NCBI GenBank assembly: GCA_020628815.1
Contig: JAHDEN010000015.1
Location: 1-53,986 of the forward strand
DNA from: Chloroflexota bacterium
GTDB taxonomy: Bacteria > Chloroflexota > Anaerolineae > Promineifilales > Promineifilaceae
Direction of reading: 5' to 3'
DNA: 53,986 bases
Below the pieces are notes generated by a model. The model had not been told where the DNA came from, ran no database searches, and worked only from the letters and a program-made list of their open reading frames with translations. Position numbers and translations under genes: made by a program. How positions within the stretch are numbered: position 1 is the first letter of the stretch; each line of letters opens with the position of its first letter. This document shows positions 7,328 to 15,932 of the stretch, in pieces.

Positions 7328-9946
7328 TTACTGTTGTTCTTGAGAAAGACCAGCCCAGTAGTGTCCACCGGCCCAGTAGTGTCCACCGGCCCAGTAATGT
7401 CCACCGGCCCAGTAATGTCCACCAGCCCAGTAATGTCCACCAGCCCAGTAATGTCCACCGGCCCAGTAGTGTCCACCGGCCCAGTAATGTCCACCAGCCC
7501 AGTAATGTCCACCGGCCCAGTAGTGTCCACCGGCCCAGTAATGTCCACCATCCCAGAACATGTCTGATCCTTCTGGCAGTGGGTCGCCGTTTTGATCAAG
7601 CATCATGTATCCATCGCGGGTTTCATCATAACCAACCAAACCAAAGTAGGTTTGATCAATTTCCATGCCTAGGTTGGCCACGCCTTCGGCCGTGCTATAG
7701 ATCGCTTCATCAGCTTGGATCTTCCCAACACCTTGTCGGAATACCGGTTCTGCTAACTCGTCATCGCTGTTTAAGAGCAGTTCTGACGACTCCATTAATC
7801 TAAATTTGACTTCGTCTGGGGTAAGTGCTGGGTTTTCTTCCAACATTAGCGCAATCACACCCGATGTGACGGCCGCAGCTGCAGAGGTGCCTGATCCACG
7901 ATACAGGTTAAACCCTTGATGTAGTCCAGGATTATCTAGAGCGTATTGGCTAAAGTCATGCATAAAGATGTCGATGTGCGCTCCAGGAGCGATGACATCT
8001 GGTTTAACAAAGCCGCTTTCAGTTGGGCCTGAAGAGCTGAACGGAGGAATGTAATCGTCTGACTGGTCAGCTGGGGTGTAGTTGTCTGTAAATGCGCCAA
8101 CGGTAATAACATAAGGGTCATTCGCAGGTGATGCAATCGTGAGTGGATCGGGGCCCACATTACCGGCCGCTACCACAACCACGATGCCTGCATCCCATAA
8201 CGCTTCTACCGCTTGGTTAAGAGGGTTTTCCCAATAATTTCCGGTAACTGGCCCTTGTAAAGACAAGTTCACGATGCGGATGTTGTGGGCGTCTTTATTT
8301 TTGAGCACCCAATTCAATCCTTCAATCACGTCGATTTGAGTACCGCCACCATCTGCACCAAGCACTTTAACATCGATGAGATTCGCCTCTGGAGCCAGAC
8401 CGCCCAAGTTATCGTTGCCGATCATGCCGGCCATTGCGGTCCCGTGACCATTCTCGTCGCCACGATGCAATGCGCTATTTTCTTCAGCTTGTGTTTCACC
8501 AACAAAGCTCACGCGATGAGCAACTTCTTTCCCTAGAACGCCTGCATAAATTCCAGAGTCTACAACCGCTACACCGATCCCAGATCCTGCTAGGCCGTTG
8601 GCGTAGCTTTTATCTGCACCGGCTGCGGTGATATGACCCGTAAAGTTGTTTGCTAACCGCTGAATCGGTAGTTCAACCATGCGTACTTCGTTAAAGTGAA
8701 TCTTGTTGCTTTTCTTGGTTATTTCTTTGTCAACCGTGTTTGAAAAACCAAACTCAAGAGCTGTCACACCATCTGGAATTCTGTCGATCCATACGAATGG
8801 CTGATATTTATTGCCATATAGATTGTGCACAAAGTCAACTGAATCTGACCCTTGATAATTGACAAAGAAGGTTGATTCCGCATCTGCATTGCTTACTTTG
8901 GCTTGGCCGCTGATTAGATAGGTTTTTCCGGGAACGACATTAATTGTTTGGAAAACGGTGGTTGATTCATCTTTTTTGGATTTTAGCTCAACGTGATTCT
9001 TCTTTTCTTTTACGTTTTTGCTGTTCCCATCAACACGCCATTCTTTGTTCAGTTCGATATTGGCACGTTCTCCACCACCACCGATAGCGGGCAAATCATC
9101 TACGTCGCCCATTTCGGTAGCCGAGAGAGTTGCATCTGCCCAGACTCCATATTTGCAGTCATCATCATCGTCATCTACAAATTTGGTAATTAGGGTAAGC
9201 GTAGTAGCCCCAGTTAGGTTAACTTTCACCCGGGCCATAGACTCACGGTTGTTCATGTTCGGGCTGGTGTAAACAGTCTCACCATCTAACAACACAATAA
9301 AGCTTAGCCCTTCACAATCGTTTTCGTCTTCTTTAAGCAGTTTGCTATCTAGCCCTACAATCGCTTCAAATTGATTATAAGTGCCATCAAGGTCGTATGA
9401 GATCTCGGTTTCTTTTTCAACAGAAATGACTCTGTCGTAGACAACACCGTTCAATTCAGGATCATGTTTCTCTTTGCTCGCCTGATTGAACTTAACTTTG
9501 TTGCCTTTAGGAACTTTGAAATTACTTTTCTGGTCAGACAGGTAGAACTTGTTGTTGCCTTGCCCATTGTTCCCTTTGTCGTCTTCGTCCCCGTCTTTAG
9601 ACTTAGACGAAACCACATCTTGATCGATATTGACATTGGTAACCCCATCAACCGTTTTAATTGTTGATATTTGGCTTTGGTCAATTTTTACACCAAATGA
9701 TCGGATGATAGATAACTCGGACGTAATGGTGCCGCCCAAGTCTTCAATCGCTGCTTGAACTGCCGCTTTGCTCTCTTTTTCATACTGAACGATGAGAGAA
9801 ATTTGTTTTCCCGACTCAACCGGTGTGATTGGTATGCCAACTCCGGCCGTCAATGTGCGCGGCGCTGGCTGAAAGGCTGCCACTGATAACATCAGCAGCC
9901 CAACTAGAATAATAAATCCACTTTTCTTGTATTTGAATAAACGCAT
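7328..9946 (-). CDS. Secreted subtilase (S8) with I9, NPCBM, second CBM-like domain and GGHYWA repeat tail
   Basis: An 872-aa exported serine protease. Order: a Sec signal peptide (hydrophobic LVGLLMLSVAA, residues 1-28); an inhibitor-I9-type propeptide (about 48-118); an acidic D/K/G/N linker; an NPCBM-like carbohydrate-binding domain (about 150-285, with FEAIVGLDSKL, FIVLLDGETVYTS and YGVWADATLSA); a second beta-sandwich like CBM4_9 (about 300-430, with GKTYLISGQAKV); the S8 catalytic domain with Asp463 (VAVVDSGIYAG), His501 (DENGHGTAMAG) and Ser688 (RGSGTSAAA); and a tail of 11 perfect GGHYWA hexapeptides (800-865) ending GLSQEQQ. All catalytic residues are present. The binding modules suggest anchoring to polysaccharide. 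No sortase or PorSS-type anchor is recognisable, so the aromatic repeat may serve for surface attachment (inference). Confidence 0.95.
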   Translation of the reverse strand: MRLFKYKKSGFIILVGLLMLSVAAFQPAPRTLTAGVGIPITPVESGKQISLIVQYEKESKAAVQAAIEDLGGTITSELSIIRSFGVKIDQSQISTIKTVDGVTNVNIDQDVVSSKSKDGDEDDKGNNGQGNNKFYLSDQKSNFKVPKGNKVKFNQASKEKHDPELNGVVYDRVISVEKETEISYDLDGTYNQFEAIVGLDSKLLKEDENDCEGLSFIVLLDGETVYTSPNMNNRESMARVKVNLTGATTLTLITKFVDDDDDDCKYGVWADATLSATEMGDVDDLPAIGGGGERANIELNKEWRVDGNSKNVKEKKNHVELKSKKDESTTVFQTINVVPGKTYLISGQAKVSNADAESTFFVNYQGSDSVDFVHNLYGNKYQPFVWIDRIPDGVTALEFGFSNTVDKEITKKSNKIHFNEVRMVELPIQRLANNFTGHITAAGADKSYANGLAGSGIGVAVVDSGIYAGVLGKEVAHRVSFVGETQAEENSALHRGDENGHGTAMAGMIGNDNLGGLAPEANLIDVKVLGADGGGTQIDVIEGLNWVLKNKDAHNIRIVNLSLQGPVTGNYWENPLNQAVEALWDAGIVVVVAAGNVGPDPLTIASPANDPYVITVGAFTDNYTPADQSDDYIPPFSSSGPTESGFVKPDVIAPGAHIDIFMHDFSQYALDNPGLHQGFNLYRGSGTSAAAAVTSGVIALMLEENPALTPDEVKFRLMESSELLLNSDDELAEPVFRQGVGKIQADEAIYSTAEGVANLGMEIDQTYFGLVGYDETRDGYMMLDQNGDPLPEGSDMFWDGGHYWAGGHYWAGGHYWAGGHYWAGGHYWAGGHYWAGGHYWAGGHYWAGGHYWAGGHYWAGGHYWAGLSQEQQ
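7353..7550 (-). repeat. Eleven tandem 18-bp units encoding GGHYWA
   Basis: Eleven head-to-tail 18-bp units in frame at the 3' end of the subtilase gene. Units differ at only two positions: the third base of the His codon (CAC/CAT) and the third base of the Ala codon (GCC/GCT). Every difference is synonymous, so all 11 encoded hexapeptides are identical. The array ends abruptly after the last unit, where GLSQEQQ follows. Confidence 0.97.
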
Positions 9947-10150
9947 AAGTTTGTCCCGCCCTAATATCCGAAACGATTCGGGCCAGGCTCAATAGTGTCA
10001 TTTTGTTAAGCCTTTTACAATAGGACCCATATCTCAAAAATGCGTTTTAAATTGGCAGAATGTTTGTAAGCATGCCCTCTTTAAAAGCGCTTTGTCCAGA
10101 GCTATTTAATGGCAGATCGAATGATTTATGCGCGGCTTTTTAGCAGGTGT
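9947..10150. other. Intergenic spacer upstream of subtilase
   Basis: No gene here. On the minus strand it carries the subtilase promoter region. A near-perfect palindrome, CCGAAACGATTCGG (about 9968-9981), lies about 25-35 nt upstream of the subtilase ATG and could be an operator. No convincing terminator for the aldo/keto reductase is visible on the other side. Confidence 0.4.
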
Positions 10151-11155
10151 TTAGTTCCAGCTAAGCTGGCTGCGGGTTGCCCAATATTCCTCTGGGGTTT
10201 CTGCAAAATCAGACAAAATGGTGAGCGGCTCAGACTCCCATTCGATGGTGAGAGCGGCTAGGTTTGATACAAGGTGTTCAGCTTGTGCGGCCCCGCTGAG
10301 GGTGATGTCTACAAAGGGTTGTGCCATGACGGCCGCCAGCGCAACCGCATCTACCCCAACCCCATACCGATCAGCAACAGCCTGAAGCTTTAGCATCTTG
10401 CCCATAAATTTGTGATTTTTATTGGCGGGTGTTAATCGGCCGTTGGCGACAGCCTCTTTGATGATGACCCCCAAACCTGCATCACTTGCCGCTTGCAGCG
10501 CAGTCCCGGCCGATTGATCAAGCAGGTTCCACGTCGCCTGAACCGAATCGAACAACCGCGAGCCGTTGATCTCGATACTGATCGCTTTTTCGATAACAGC
10601 CGCTTGATTGACACCCGATACAGACAGCCCCATGAGAATGCCTTGGCTGCGTAATTCAGCCAGTTGCTCTAAGACCGGCCGATTTTCAAGCACCCCACTC
10701 TCAAGCGTGGCGGAATGAATCTGATACAGATCGAGATGACCGGGCAGTGCTGCATGGCTTTCTTTGATTTGGCGATTAAGCACATCGAGCGAATGCTCTT
10801 TCACTTCATGCTTTTCACCTTCATCCACTTGGGTGCGCCAGTCGGCCGTGTAGGTGTAGCCCCATTTTGACCCCACATTGATTTCAGGTTCAGAAACTTT
10901 ATTTGCGAGCATCCAATCCCCTAAAAATTGCTCCCCTTTGCCATACGAACGGGCGGTATCAAAATAGCGGATCCCTTTTTGCCAAGCCAAATCTAAAATT
11001 TTGTTGGCATGTTGCTGCATCGCTGCGACAGATTTGTCTTTCCCTACGTCAGAATCATGCCCTAAATTGATGTAGCCCGGCCGGCCGAGCGCCGCCATAC
11101 CCAAACCGATTTTCGTGACATAAATTTCGTTATCGCCAAATTCGTATAAATCCAT
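10151..11155 (-). CDS. Aldo/keto reductase
   Basis: A 334-aa NAD(P)H-dependent aldo/keto reductase. The AKR tetrad is visible: Asp and Tyr in FDTARSYGKGEQFLGDWM, Lys in VGSKWGY, and His in LYQIHSATLES. It also has the family's late (A)DVSLSGAA-like segment, here DITLSGAAQ. The frame can be read up to 11176, but I set the start at 11155: a perfect TATAAT (11162-11167, minus strand) lies only 6 nt before this ATG, so the longer start would be upstream of the promoter, and the mRNA is probably leaderless. It is divergent from the MFS transporter across a palindromic repeat. The substrate is unknown. Confidence 0.93.
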   Translation of the reverse strand: MDLYEFGDNEIYVTKIGLGMAALGRPGYINLGHDSDVGKDKSVAAMQQHANKILDLAWQKGIRYFDTARSYGKGEQFLGDWMLANKVSEPEINVGSKWGYTYTADWRTQVDEGEKHEVKEHSLDVLNRQIKESHAALPGHLDLYQIHSATLESGVLENRPVLEQLAELRSQGILMGLSVSGVNQAAVIEKAISIEINGSRLFDSVQATWNLLDQSAGTALQAASDAGLGVIIKEAVANGRLTPANKNHKFMGKMLKLQAVADRYGVGVDAVALAAVMAQPFVDITLSGAAQAEHLVSNLAALTIEWESEPLTILSDFAETPEEYWATRSQLSWN

Positions 11156-11161
11156 GCGCTG

Positions 11162-11167
11162 ATTATA
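11162..11167 (-). promoter_or_regulatory. -10 box (TATAAT) 6 nt from the reductase ATG
   Basis: A perfect TATAAT on the minus strand. Transcription would start about 6-7 nt downstream, i.e. at the A of the ATG, which implies a leaderless mRNA. A weak CGGTCA lies 17 nt upstream as a possible -35. Confidence 0.6.
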
Positions 11168-11230
11168 CCGGACCAATAAAAGTATGACCGTAGAAAATTG
11201 ACAATTGTTCCGCTGCTGGCGATGTTTGCT

Positions 11231-11302
11231 GTAGGGGGCGACGGGGTCGGGTTCAAACTAGCACCGAAGAGATGCGATGGTTCCGACCCCGTCGACCCCT
11301 AC
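11231..11302. repeat. GTAGGGG palindromic repeat, copy A
   Basis: 20-nt arms, GTAGGGGGCGACGGGGTCGG and its complement with one mismatch, enclose 32 nt. A second copy lies at 42612-42684. In both copies the single arm mismatch falls at the same position (left ...GGGGGC, right complement ...GGGGTC), so the element has distinct left and right ends. It lies in the divergent spacer between the reductase and the MFS gene. Confidence 0.75.
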
Positions 11303-11379
11303 CTGATCGAGTGTGACAAAACTATAGGTTTTGAAAATTCCCATTCAAAAATAAACTTCGCTAATCGGCCGAAAGCGGT

Positions 11380-11385
11380 TATTAT
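11380..11385 (+). promoter_or_regulatory. Candidate -10 box (TATTAT) 9 nt from MFS ATG
   Basis: TATTAT ends 9 nt before the MFS start codon, and no Shine-Dalgarno is present in the CCCCGCCCT between them. This is consistent with a leaderless transcript. Confidence 0.45.
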
Positions 11386-11394
11386 CCCCGCCCT

Positions 11395-12615
11395 ATGACA
11401 ACCACGGCCGACCGGCAAACCCCAGAGCCTAAACCCCGTTCAACTCGCTCACTCATCGCCTCAGTTCTCGTCATGCGCATCGTGATGGATACCGGCAACA
11501 AAATCTTTTTCCCCTACTTGTCAGTTATTGCCGATGGATTAGGGACCACCACGGTTGACCTAGCCAAACTGCTGAGCTGGCGAAATTTAACCGCCCTTGT
11601 CGCCCCGTTTTTAGGGATGACGGCCGATAAGCGGGGGTACCGGCCGGTGATTGCCGCGTGCCTCACCTTTTCCGGCATCGGCTTTCTCACAATATTTTTT
11701 AGCCAAAGCAACGTCGGCTTTTTAATCGGCATCCTGCTGGCTGCCCTTGGTGGGGCGGGCGCTGGCCCCAATATCGCCGCTTATCTTAGCCATCGGCTGC
11801 CGTGGGACAAACGGTCGCGCGGACTGGGAATTGTTGAATATGCTTGGGGGCTGGCCAGCATCATCGGGGTTTCGCTCAGCGGCTATCTGATCGGGCTGAC
11901 CAGTTGGCGCATGCCGTTTTTGATTATCGGTTTGGCCGCTTTTACTTTTGCCATTGTCTATTTACGCTTTCCACCGGCCGGGCGGTCACAAACTGCGGCC
12001 GAGCAAGCGCAACCGCTGTGGGCAAATTTTCAGGGATTATTTGATCTTGGCCCCAATTGGCGCTCTGCATGGGCAACGCTTTTAGGCGATATGTTTACCC
12101 GCTTTGCCGGTTTTTTGCTGTTCATCAACTTTGGCACATGGTTGTCAGATGATTTTAACTTAGACGCGGTTGGTCTGGCCGCGGCCGTCTTTTGGCTCGG
12201 TTTTGCAGATATTTCCGGCAGTGTCAGCGTTAGCCTGTTGGGGGATCGGGTCGGTAAACACCGCAGCGTGATCGGCGGCCCGATTTTGGGCGCGATCTTT
12301 TTTATGCTGCTCCCATTTTGGTCAGGCGGGCTGGTTATCATTATCATTGGTATTTTCTTGGCACGATCTTGCTTTGAATTTTCGATTGTGTCCTACCTTG
12401 TATTGGCCAGCGAACAAGCGCCTGAACATCGGGGCAAAATGTTAACCTTGCGCAGCGCATTTTCCCTTATCTCCACTTTTGCTTCGACCCGGCTGGGGCC
12501 GCAGCTGTACGAAGCATTTGGTGTGCCGGGGTTTGCTTGGCCAGCCGCTATTTCGCTGGCGCTTTCGGCCCTTGTTGCCATATTTTTTATTAGCGATCAG
12601 ATCGTAACTGAATAA
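11395..12615 (+). CDS. MFS transporter
   Basis: A 406-aa polytopic inner-membrane protein with about 12 hydrophobic segments in two halves separated by a polar loop (around residue 200, QTAAEQAQPL). The cytoplasmic loop 2-3 carries GMTADKRGYRPVI, a recognisable form of the MFS signature GxLaDrxGrk. In the second half the matching loop reads SLLGDRVGKHRSVIGG. It is 6 nt upstream of the M20 hydrolase gene, so the pair is an operon; uptake of an amino-acid-like or peptide-like compound followed by hydrolysis is a reasonable inference. The substrate cannot be deduced. It may also export a compound. Confidence 0.92.
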   Translation: MTTTADRQTPEPKPRSTRSLIASVLVMRIVMDTGNKIFFPYLSVIADGLGTTTVDLAKLLSWRNLTALVAPFLGMTADKRGYRPVIAACLTFSGIGFLTIFFSQSNVGFLIGILLAALGGAGAGPNIAAYLSHRLPWDKRSRGLGIVEYAWGLASIIGVSLSGYLIGLTSWRMPFLIIGLAAFTFAIVYLRFPPAGRSQTAAEQAQPLWANFQGLFDLGPNWRSAWATLLGDMFTRFAGFLLFINFGTWLSDDFNLDAVGLAAAVFWLGFADISGSVSVSLLGDRVGKHRSVIGGPILGAIFFMLLPFWSGGLVIIIIGIFLARSCFEFSIVSYLVLASEQAPEHRGKMLTLRSAFSLISTFASTRLGPQLYEAFGVPGFAWPAAISLALSALVAIFFISDQIVTE

Positions 12616-12620
12616 ATAAA

Positions 12621-13796
12621 ATGAATGCTTTAGACCTTATCCAAACCGACCGAATAGTTGACCTAATTGAACAGATGGTTGCCATTGAATCTGTGAGTGG
12701 CAATGAACATGCTATGGCCGATTGGGTGACCGCTTTTTTGAATCAGCTAAATCCTGATGAGCTTCATCGTTTGCCGGTGGAAGAATCTGGGGATTCTGTT
12801 GCGGCTGTGTTTAACAAAGATGGGGCCGGTCCGGCCATGCTGCTCAACTTTCATCTAGATACTTTTCCAGAATTTGCGGGGTGGCAAACCCCAGCGTTTC
12901 AGGTTCAGCGGCAGGGTGATTCACTGGTGGGATTAGGCACACATGACATGAAAGGTGGCGCCGCCTGTTTGCTCGCTGCGGTTGAGGCCCTCATCAAATC
13001 TGACACGCGGCTGACCGGCAAACTGGTCATTGCGGCCACGTCGGACGAAGAAGATTGGTCCCGAGGGGCACACGCATTGGTTAACAGCGGCTTGATCAAA
13101 GATTGCGACTATTGCTTGATTCCTGAGCCTTCATCCCCCCAAACATTAACGGTGGGGGCGCGCGGCCGCCACGTGTTCCGGCTGCTGTTTCATGGCCGCA
13201 CGGTCCATTCTGCCTATGGGGGTGGGATCAATGCGGTGGTCGATGCGGCTAAAGTCGCGGCTGAGTTAGACAAAGCGACCCCGGCCGATTTGGGGTACGA
13301 TGCTGAGTTTGATTTGCACGGAACCCAATGTGTGATCGGGCTAAAAGGGGGCGGCACAAAGGTGTTGATGCCAGAGCAAGCCGAGCTGTTTGTTGACCGC
13401 TTTTTGTTGCCGGGCCAAACGCTGGCATGGGCTGAACAGGGTCTGCGGGATGCGGTTGAACGGGCCGGAATTGCTGGCAGCTACGAGCTGTTTGTGGATG
13501 AACGGCCGACACCTGCTCCACCCGCTTATGTCGTCCCCACCGATTCAACATTTGTGACCACGGTGCGCCAAATTTTGGCCGAAGAAACCGGCGTCGTGGT
13601 TAGCACCATCCAGCTAGATTTAGCGCGCAGTGTGGCAGACACCAATCACATTGCGGTGCATGGTGGCGTGCCAACCATGATTTGCGGCCCGCTGGGCGGC
13701 AATACGTGCGAAGCAAATGAGTTTGTACTGATCGAATCTTTGCTGCCTGTAGCACGAACTTATTGCCGCTCAGTCCTAAAGCTTATAGGTGAATAG
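12621..13796 (+). CDS. M20-family metallohydrolase (ArgE/DapE-like)
   Basis: A 391-aa M20 peptidase/deacylase-type protein: dizinc catalytic domain plus lid/dimerisation domain. The metal and catalytic motifs are NFHLDTFPEF (His-x-Asp, about 78-80), GTHDMKGG (bridging Asp, about 110), TSDEEDW (Glu pair, about 142), and LIPEPSS (about 167). The dimerisation domain begins GRHVFRLLFHGRTVHSAYGG. The last zinc ligand, normally the His of an H-x-x-N-E motif, appears to be Cys: the sequence is NTCEANEFVLIESLL (about 363). The gene is coupled to the upstream MFS transporter (5-nt gap). It is likely an acyl-amino-acid or dipeptide hydrolase; substrate undetermined. Confidence 0.9.
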   Translation: MNALDLIQTDRIVDLIEQMVAIESVSGNEHAMADWVTAFLNQLNPDELHRLPVEESGDSVAAVFNKDGAGPAMLLNFHLDTFPEFAGWQTPAFQVQRQGDSLVGLGTHDMKGGAACLLAAVEALIKSDTRLTGKLVIAATSDEEDWSRGAHALVNSGLIKDCDYCLIPEPSSPQTLTVGARGRHVFRLLFHGRTVHSAYGGGINAVVDAAKVAAELDKATPADLGYDAEFDLHGTQCVIGLKGGGTKVLMPEQAELFVDRFLLPGQTLAWAEQGLRDAVERAGIAGSYELFVDERPTPAPPAYVVPTDSTFVTTVRQILAEETGVVVSTIQLDLARSVADTNHIAVHGGVPTMICGPLGGNTCEANEFVLIESLLPVARTYCRSVLKLIGE

Positions 13797-13824
13797 ATTA
13801 AGTTGTGTAATTAAAAATATCTGG

Positions 13825-13857
13825 TAAATTATCGCTCTCACTTATCAGGTGATAAGT
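13825..13857 (+). promoter_or_regulatory. Promoter -10 and overlapping palindromic operator before acyl-CoA synthetase
   Basis: TAAATT (about 13825-13830), with TTGTGT 16 nt upstream, resembles a sigma-70 promoter. An 8-2-8 inverted repeat, ACTTATCAGGTGATAAGT (13840-13857), sits where transcription should begin. A repressor bound there would block initiation. Its dyad fits a GntR/TetR/MarR-sized dimer, but no such regulator gene lies nearby. Confidence 0.5.
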
Positions 13858-13943
13858 AGAAGAATACCCCACCACTTTACTCTTAGAATAGTTTGGCTAC
13901 AAATGAGAGGGGTGTGATAGAAGAATGATTTAAGGAGATTCCC

Positions 13944-15869
13944 ATGGCAAGAGTTAGAAATCTGGAAGATATTCTCGAGATTGAAAAAACCCCTATTGAA
14001 GAACGAGATTTACCAACAAGCACTTATGATGCGATTAAACGGGCGGCTACAAAACACCCCAACAACAATGCGATAACATTCTTTCTACAAGCTACAGAAT
14101 ACCAAAATTCTACAACCATCTCCTATAAAGAATTTCTAGGCAAAATCAACCAAACGGCGAACCTGTTCCACAGTTTGGGAATCGGGCCAGATGATTGCGT
14201 GAGCTACATTATGCCCAACCTGCCTGAAACATATTATGCGTTATATGGCGGGGAAGCGGCCGGTATTTCTGGCCCCATCAACCCGCTTTTAGAGCCACAC
14301 GTTTTAGCCGAGATTATGAATGCGTCTAAAACAAAAGTGTTGGTGACGATCGCACCTTTCCCGAAAACAGATTTGTGGGACAAGGTGTATGAGATTGCGA
14401 ATTCTGTCCCAACAATCGAAACGATTTTGCAGGTTGATATCGCTGACCATTTGAGCGGGTTCAAAAAGATTATGGTGAACCTGATGCGGATCGGTAAAAA
14501 CAAAACTGATATTAAAGCGAAGGTTTTGAACTTTAATCGGGAACTGGCTAAACAACCTAAAGATCGGTTGGTCAGCGGCCGTGAAATTAAAGGCTCAGAC
14601 ATCGCTTCTTATTTCCACACAGGTGGGACAACCGGTACGCCAAAATTGGCCATGCACACCCATGCTAACGAAGTGTTTGACGGCTGGTCGGCCGGATTTG
14701 GGTTAGACACTCAGCCAGGCATGCAAACGCTGCTTGGTCTGCCGCTTTTCCATAACTATGGTGCCATCGCCATCGGCGTTAACAGCTTTGTGAATGGGGC
14801 CGGGATCGTTATGGGTACGCCGTCTGGGTTTAGAGGCGATGGTTTCTTCCCTAATTTCTGGAAGATTTTGGAACACCATAAAATTGATATTTTTGGTGCG
14901 GTTCCAACCATCTACACGGCGTTACTCAATATTCCGGTTGATGCGGATATTAGCCATGTTGAATTAACAACTTCAGGGGCGGCACCGCTCTCTGTAGAGC
15001 TGGCAAAACAGTTCACCGAGCACACGGGTATTAAAATTTTAGAAGGATACGGCCTGACCGAAGGGACCAGCGCCAACTCTGTTAATCCTCCCGGCGGCGA
15101 ATCACGCATCGGCTCGATTGGGATCCGGATGCCTTATCAGCATATTAAAATTGCCCGGATGGAAGGGGCTGAGTTTAAAGGCTTTGCCGATACAGAGGAA
15201 GGGGGCATTGTTGTCATGGCTGGCCCTCAGGTTTTCCCTGGTTATAAAGAAGACTTCCAAAATGAGGGTGTTTTCTTTGAAGCTGAAGGGAAGAAATGGT
15301 TGAATACGGGCGACATGGGACGCATGGATGAAGATGGGTATATCTGGCTGACCGGCCGGAAGAAAGAGCTCATCATTCGTGGTGGTCACAACATCGATCC
15401 TAAACAGATCGAAGAGCCATTGTACGAACATCCGGCCGTCGCGCTGTGTGCCTCAATCGGCCGTCCTGACGCCCGCGTGGGTGAAATGCCGGTTGCTTAT
15501 GTGCAACTAAAAGAAGGGATGACCGCCACCGAAGAAGAGCTGCTTGAGTTTGCAGCTGCAAATATCGGTGAACGTGCGGCTGTGCCAAAGCACATCTACA
15601 TCATCCCAGAAATCCCACTAACGGCCGTTGGTAAAATTTTCAAACCGACACTCACCTTTGAACAGGTGAACGAAGTGTTTGAACAAACGGTTAAAGGGCT
15701 CGACGGCGTCGCTTCTGTTTCATGTATGGCAGAAGGAGACAAACGCTTAGGCACCGTGGCACATGTTCAAGTAACGTGTGATGCCGGTGCAGACAAAGCG
15801 GCGGTTGAAAAAGCTGTAAACGAAGCACTTGGTGCGTTTACGCTCCATAAAATCGTTAACGTCGGCTAG
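13944..15869 (+). CDS. AMP-dependent acyl-CoA synthetase
   Basis: A 641-aa adenylate-forming ligase that activates a carboxylic acid to its acyl-CoA through an acyl-AMP. Motifs: P-loop TGGTTGTPK (about 226), GYGLTEGTS (about 367), LNTGDMG (about 455), the hinge GRKKELIIRGGHNI (about 470), and catalytic Lys in TAVGKIFKP (about 561). The last 70 residues (GLDGVASVSCMAEG...) form a small extra ferredoxin-like extension found in a subset of about 630-aa acyl-CoA synthetases, and I see no break. A strong AAGGAG lies 7 nt before the ATG. It is a single-gene unit, with its own promoter/operator in front and a strong terminator behind. Chain length is not evident; fatty or branched acids are the usual substrates of the group. 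Confidence 0.94.
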   Translation: MARVRNLEDILEIEKTPIEERDLPTSTYDAIKRAATKHPNNNAITFFLQATEYQNSTTISYKEFLGKINQTANLFHSLGIGPDDCVSYIMPNLPETYYALYGGEAAGISGPINPLLEPHVLAEIMNASKTKVLVTIAPFPKTDLWDKVYEIANSVPTIETILQVDIADHLSGFKKIMVNLMRIGKNKTDIKAKVLNFNRELAKQPKDRLVSGREIKGSDIASYFHTGGTTGTPKLAMHTHANEVFDGWSAGFGLDTQPGMQTLLGLPLFHNYGAIAIGVNSFVNGAGIVMGTPSGFRGDGFFPNFWKILEHHKIDIFGAVPTIYTALLNIPVDADISHVELTTSGAAPLSVELAKQFTEHTGIKILEGYGLTEGTSANSVNPPGGESRIGSIGIRMPYQHIKIARMEGAEFKGFADTEEGGIVVMAGPQVFPGYKEDFQNEGVFFEAEGKKWLNTGDMGRMDEDGYIWLTGRKKELIIRGGHNIDPKQIEEPLYEHPAVALCASIGRPDARVGEMPVAYVQLKEGMTATEEELLEFAAANIGERAAVPKHIYIIPEIPLTAVGKIFKPTLTFEQVNEVFEQTVKGLDGVASVSCMAEGDKRLGTVAHVQVTCDAGADKAAVEKAVNEALGAFTLHKIVNVG

Positions 15870-15893
15870 TGGTTTGTTATGTAGACTTTACAG

Positions 15894-15927
15894 GCCCCAA
15901 AGGTTTTAAAACCTTTGGGGCTTTTTT
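15894..15927 (+). terminator. Intrinsic terminator of acyl-CoA synthetase
   Basis: GCCCCAAAGGTTTT / AAAACCTTTGGGGC, a 14-bp perfect stem with no loop bases left over, followed by TTTTTT. It lies 25 nt after the stop codon. Confidence 0.93.
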
Positions 15928-15932
15928 ATTTT

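Noticed and set aside
7353..7550. CRISPR-like array
   Set aside because: Units are contiguous without spacers, in frame and coding.
7294..7803. Open frames on the plus strand with Pro/Ser/His repeats opposite the subtilase tail
   Set aside because: They are mirror images of the GGHYWA repeat; the minus-strand protein has a complete domain plan and only synonymous unit differences.
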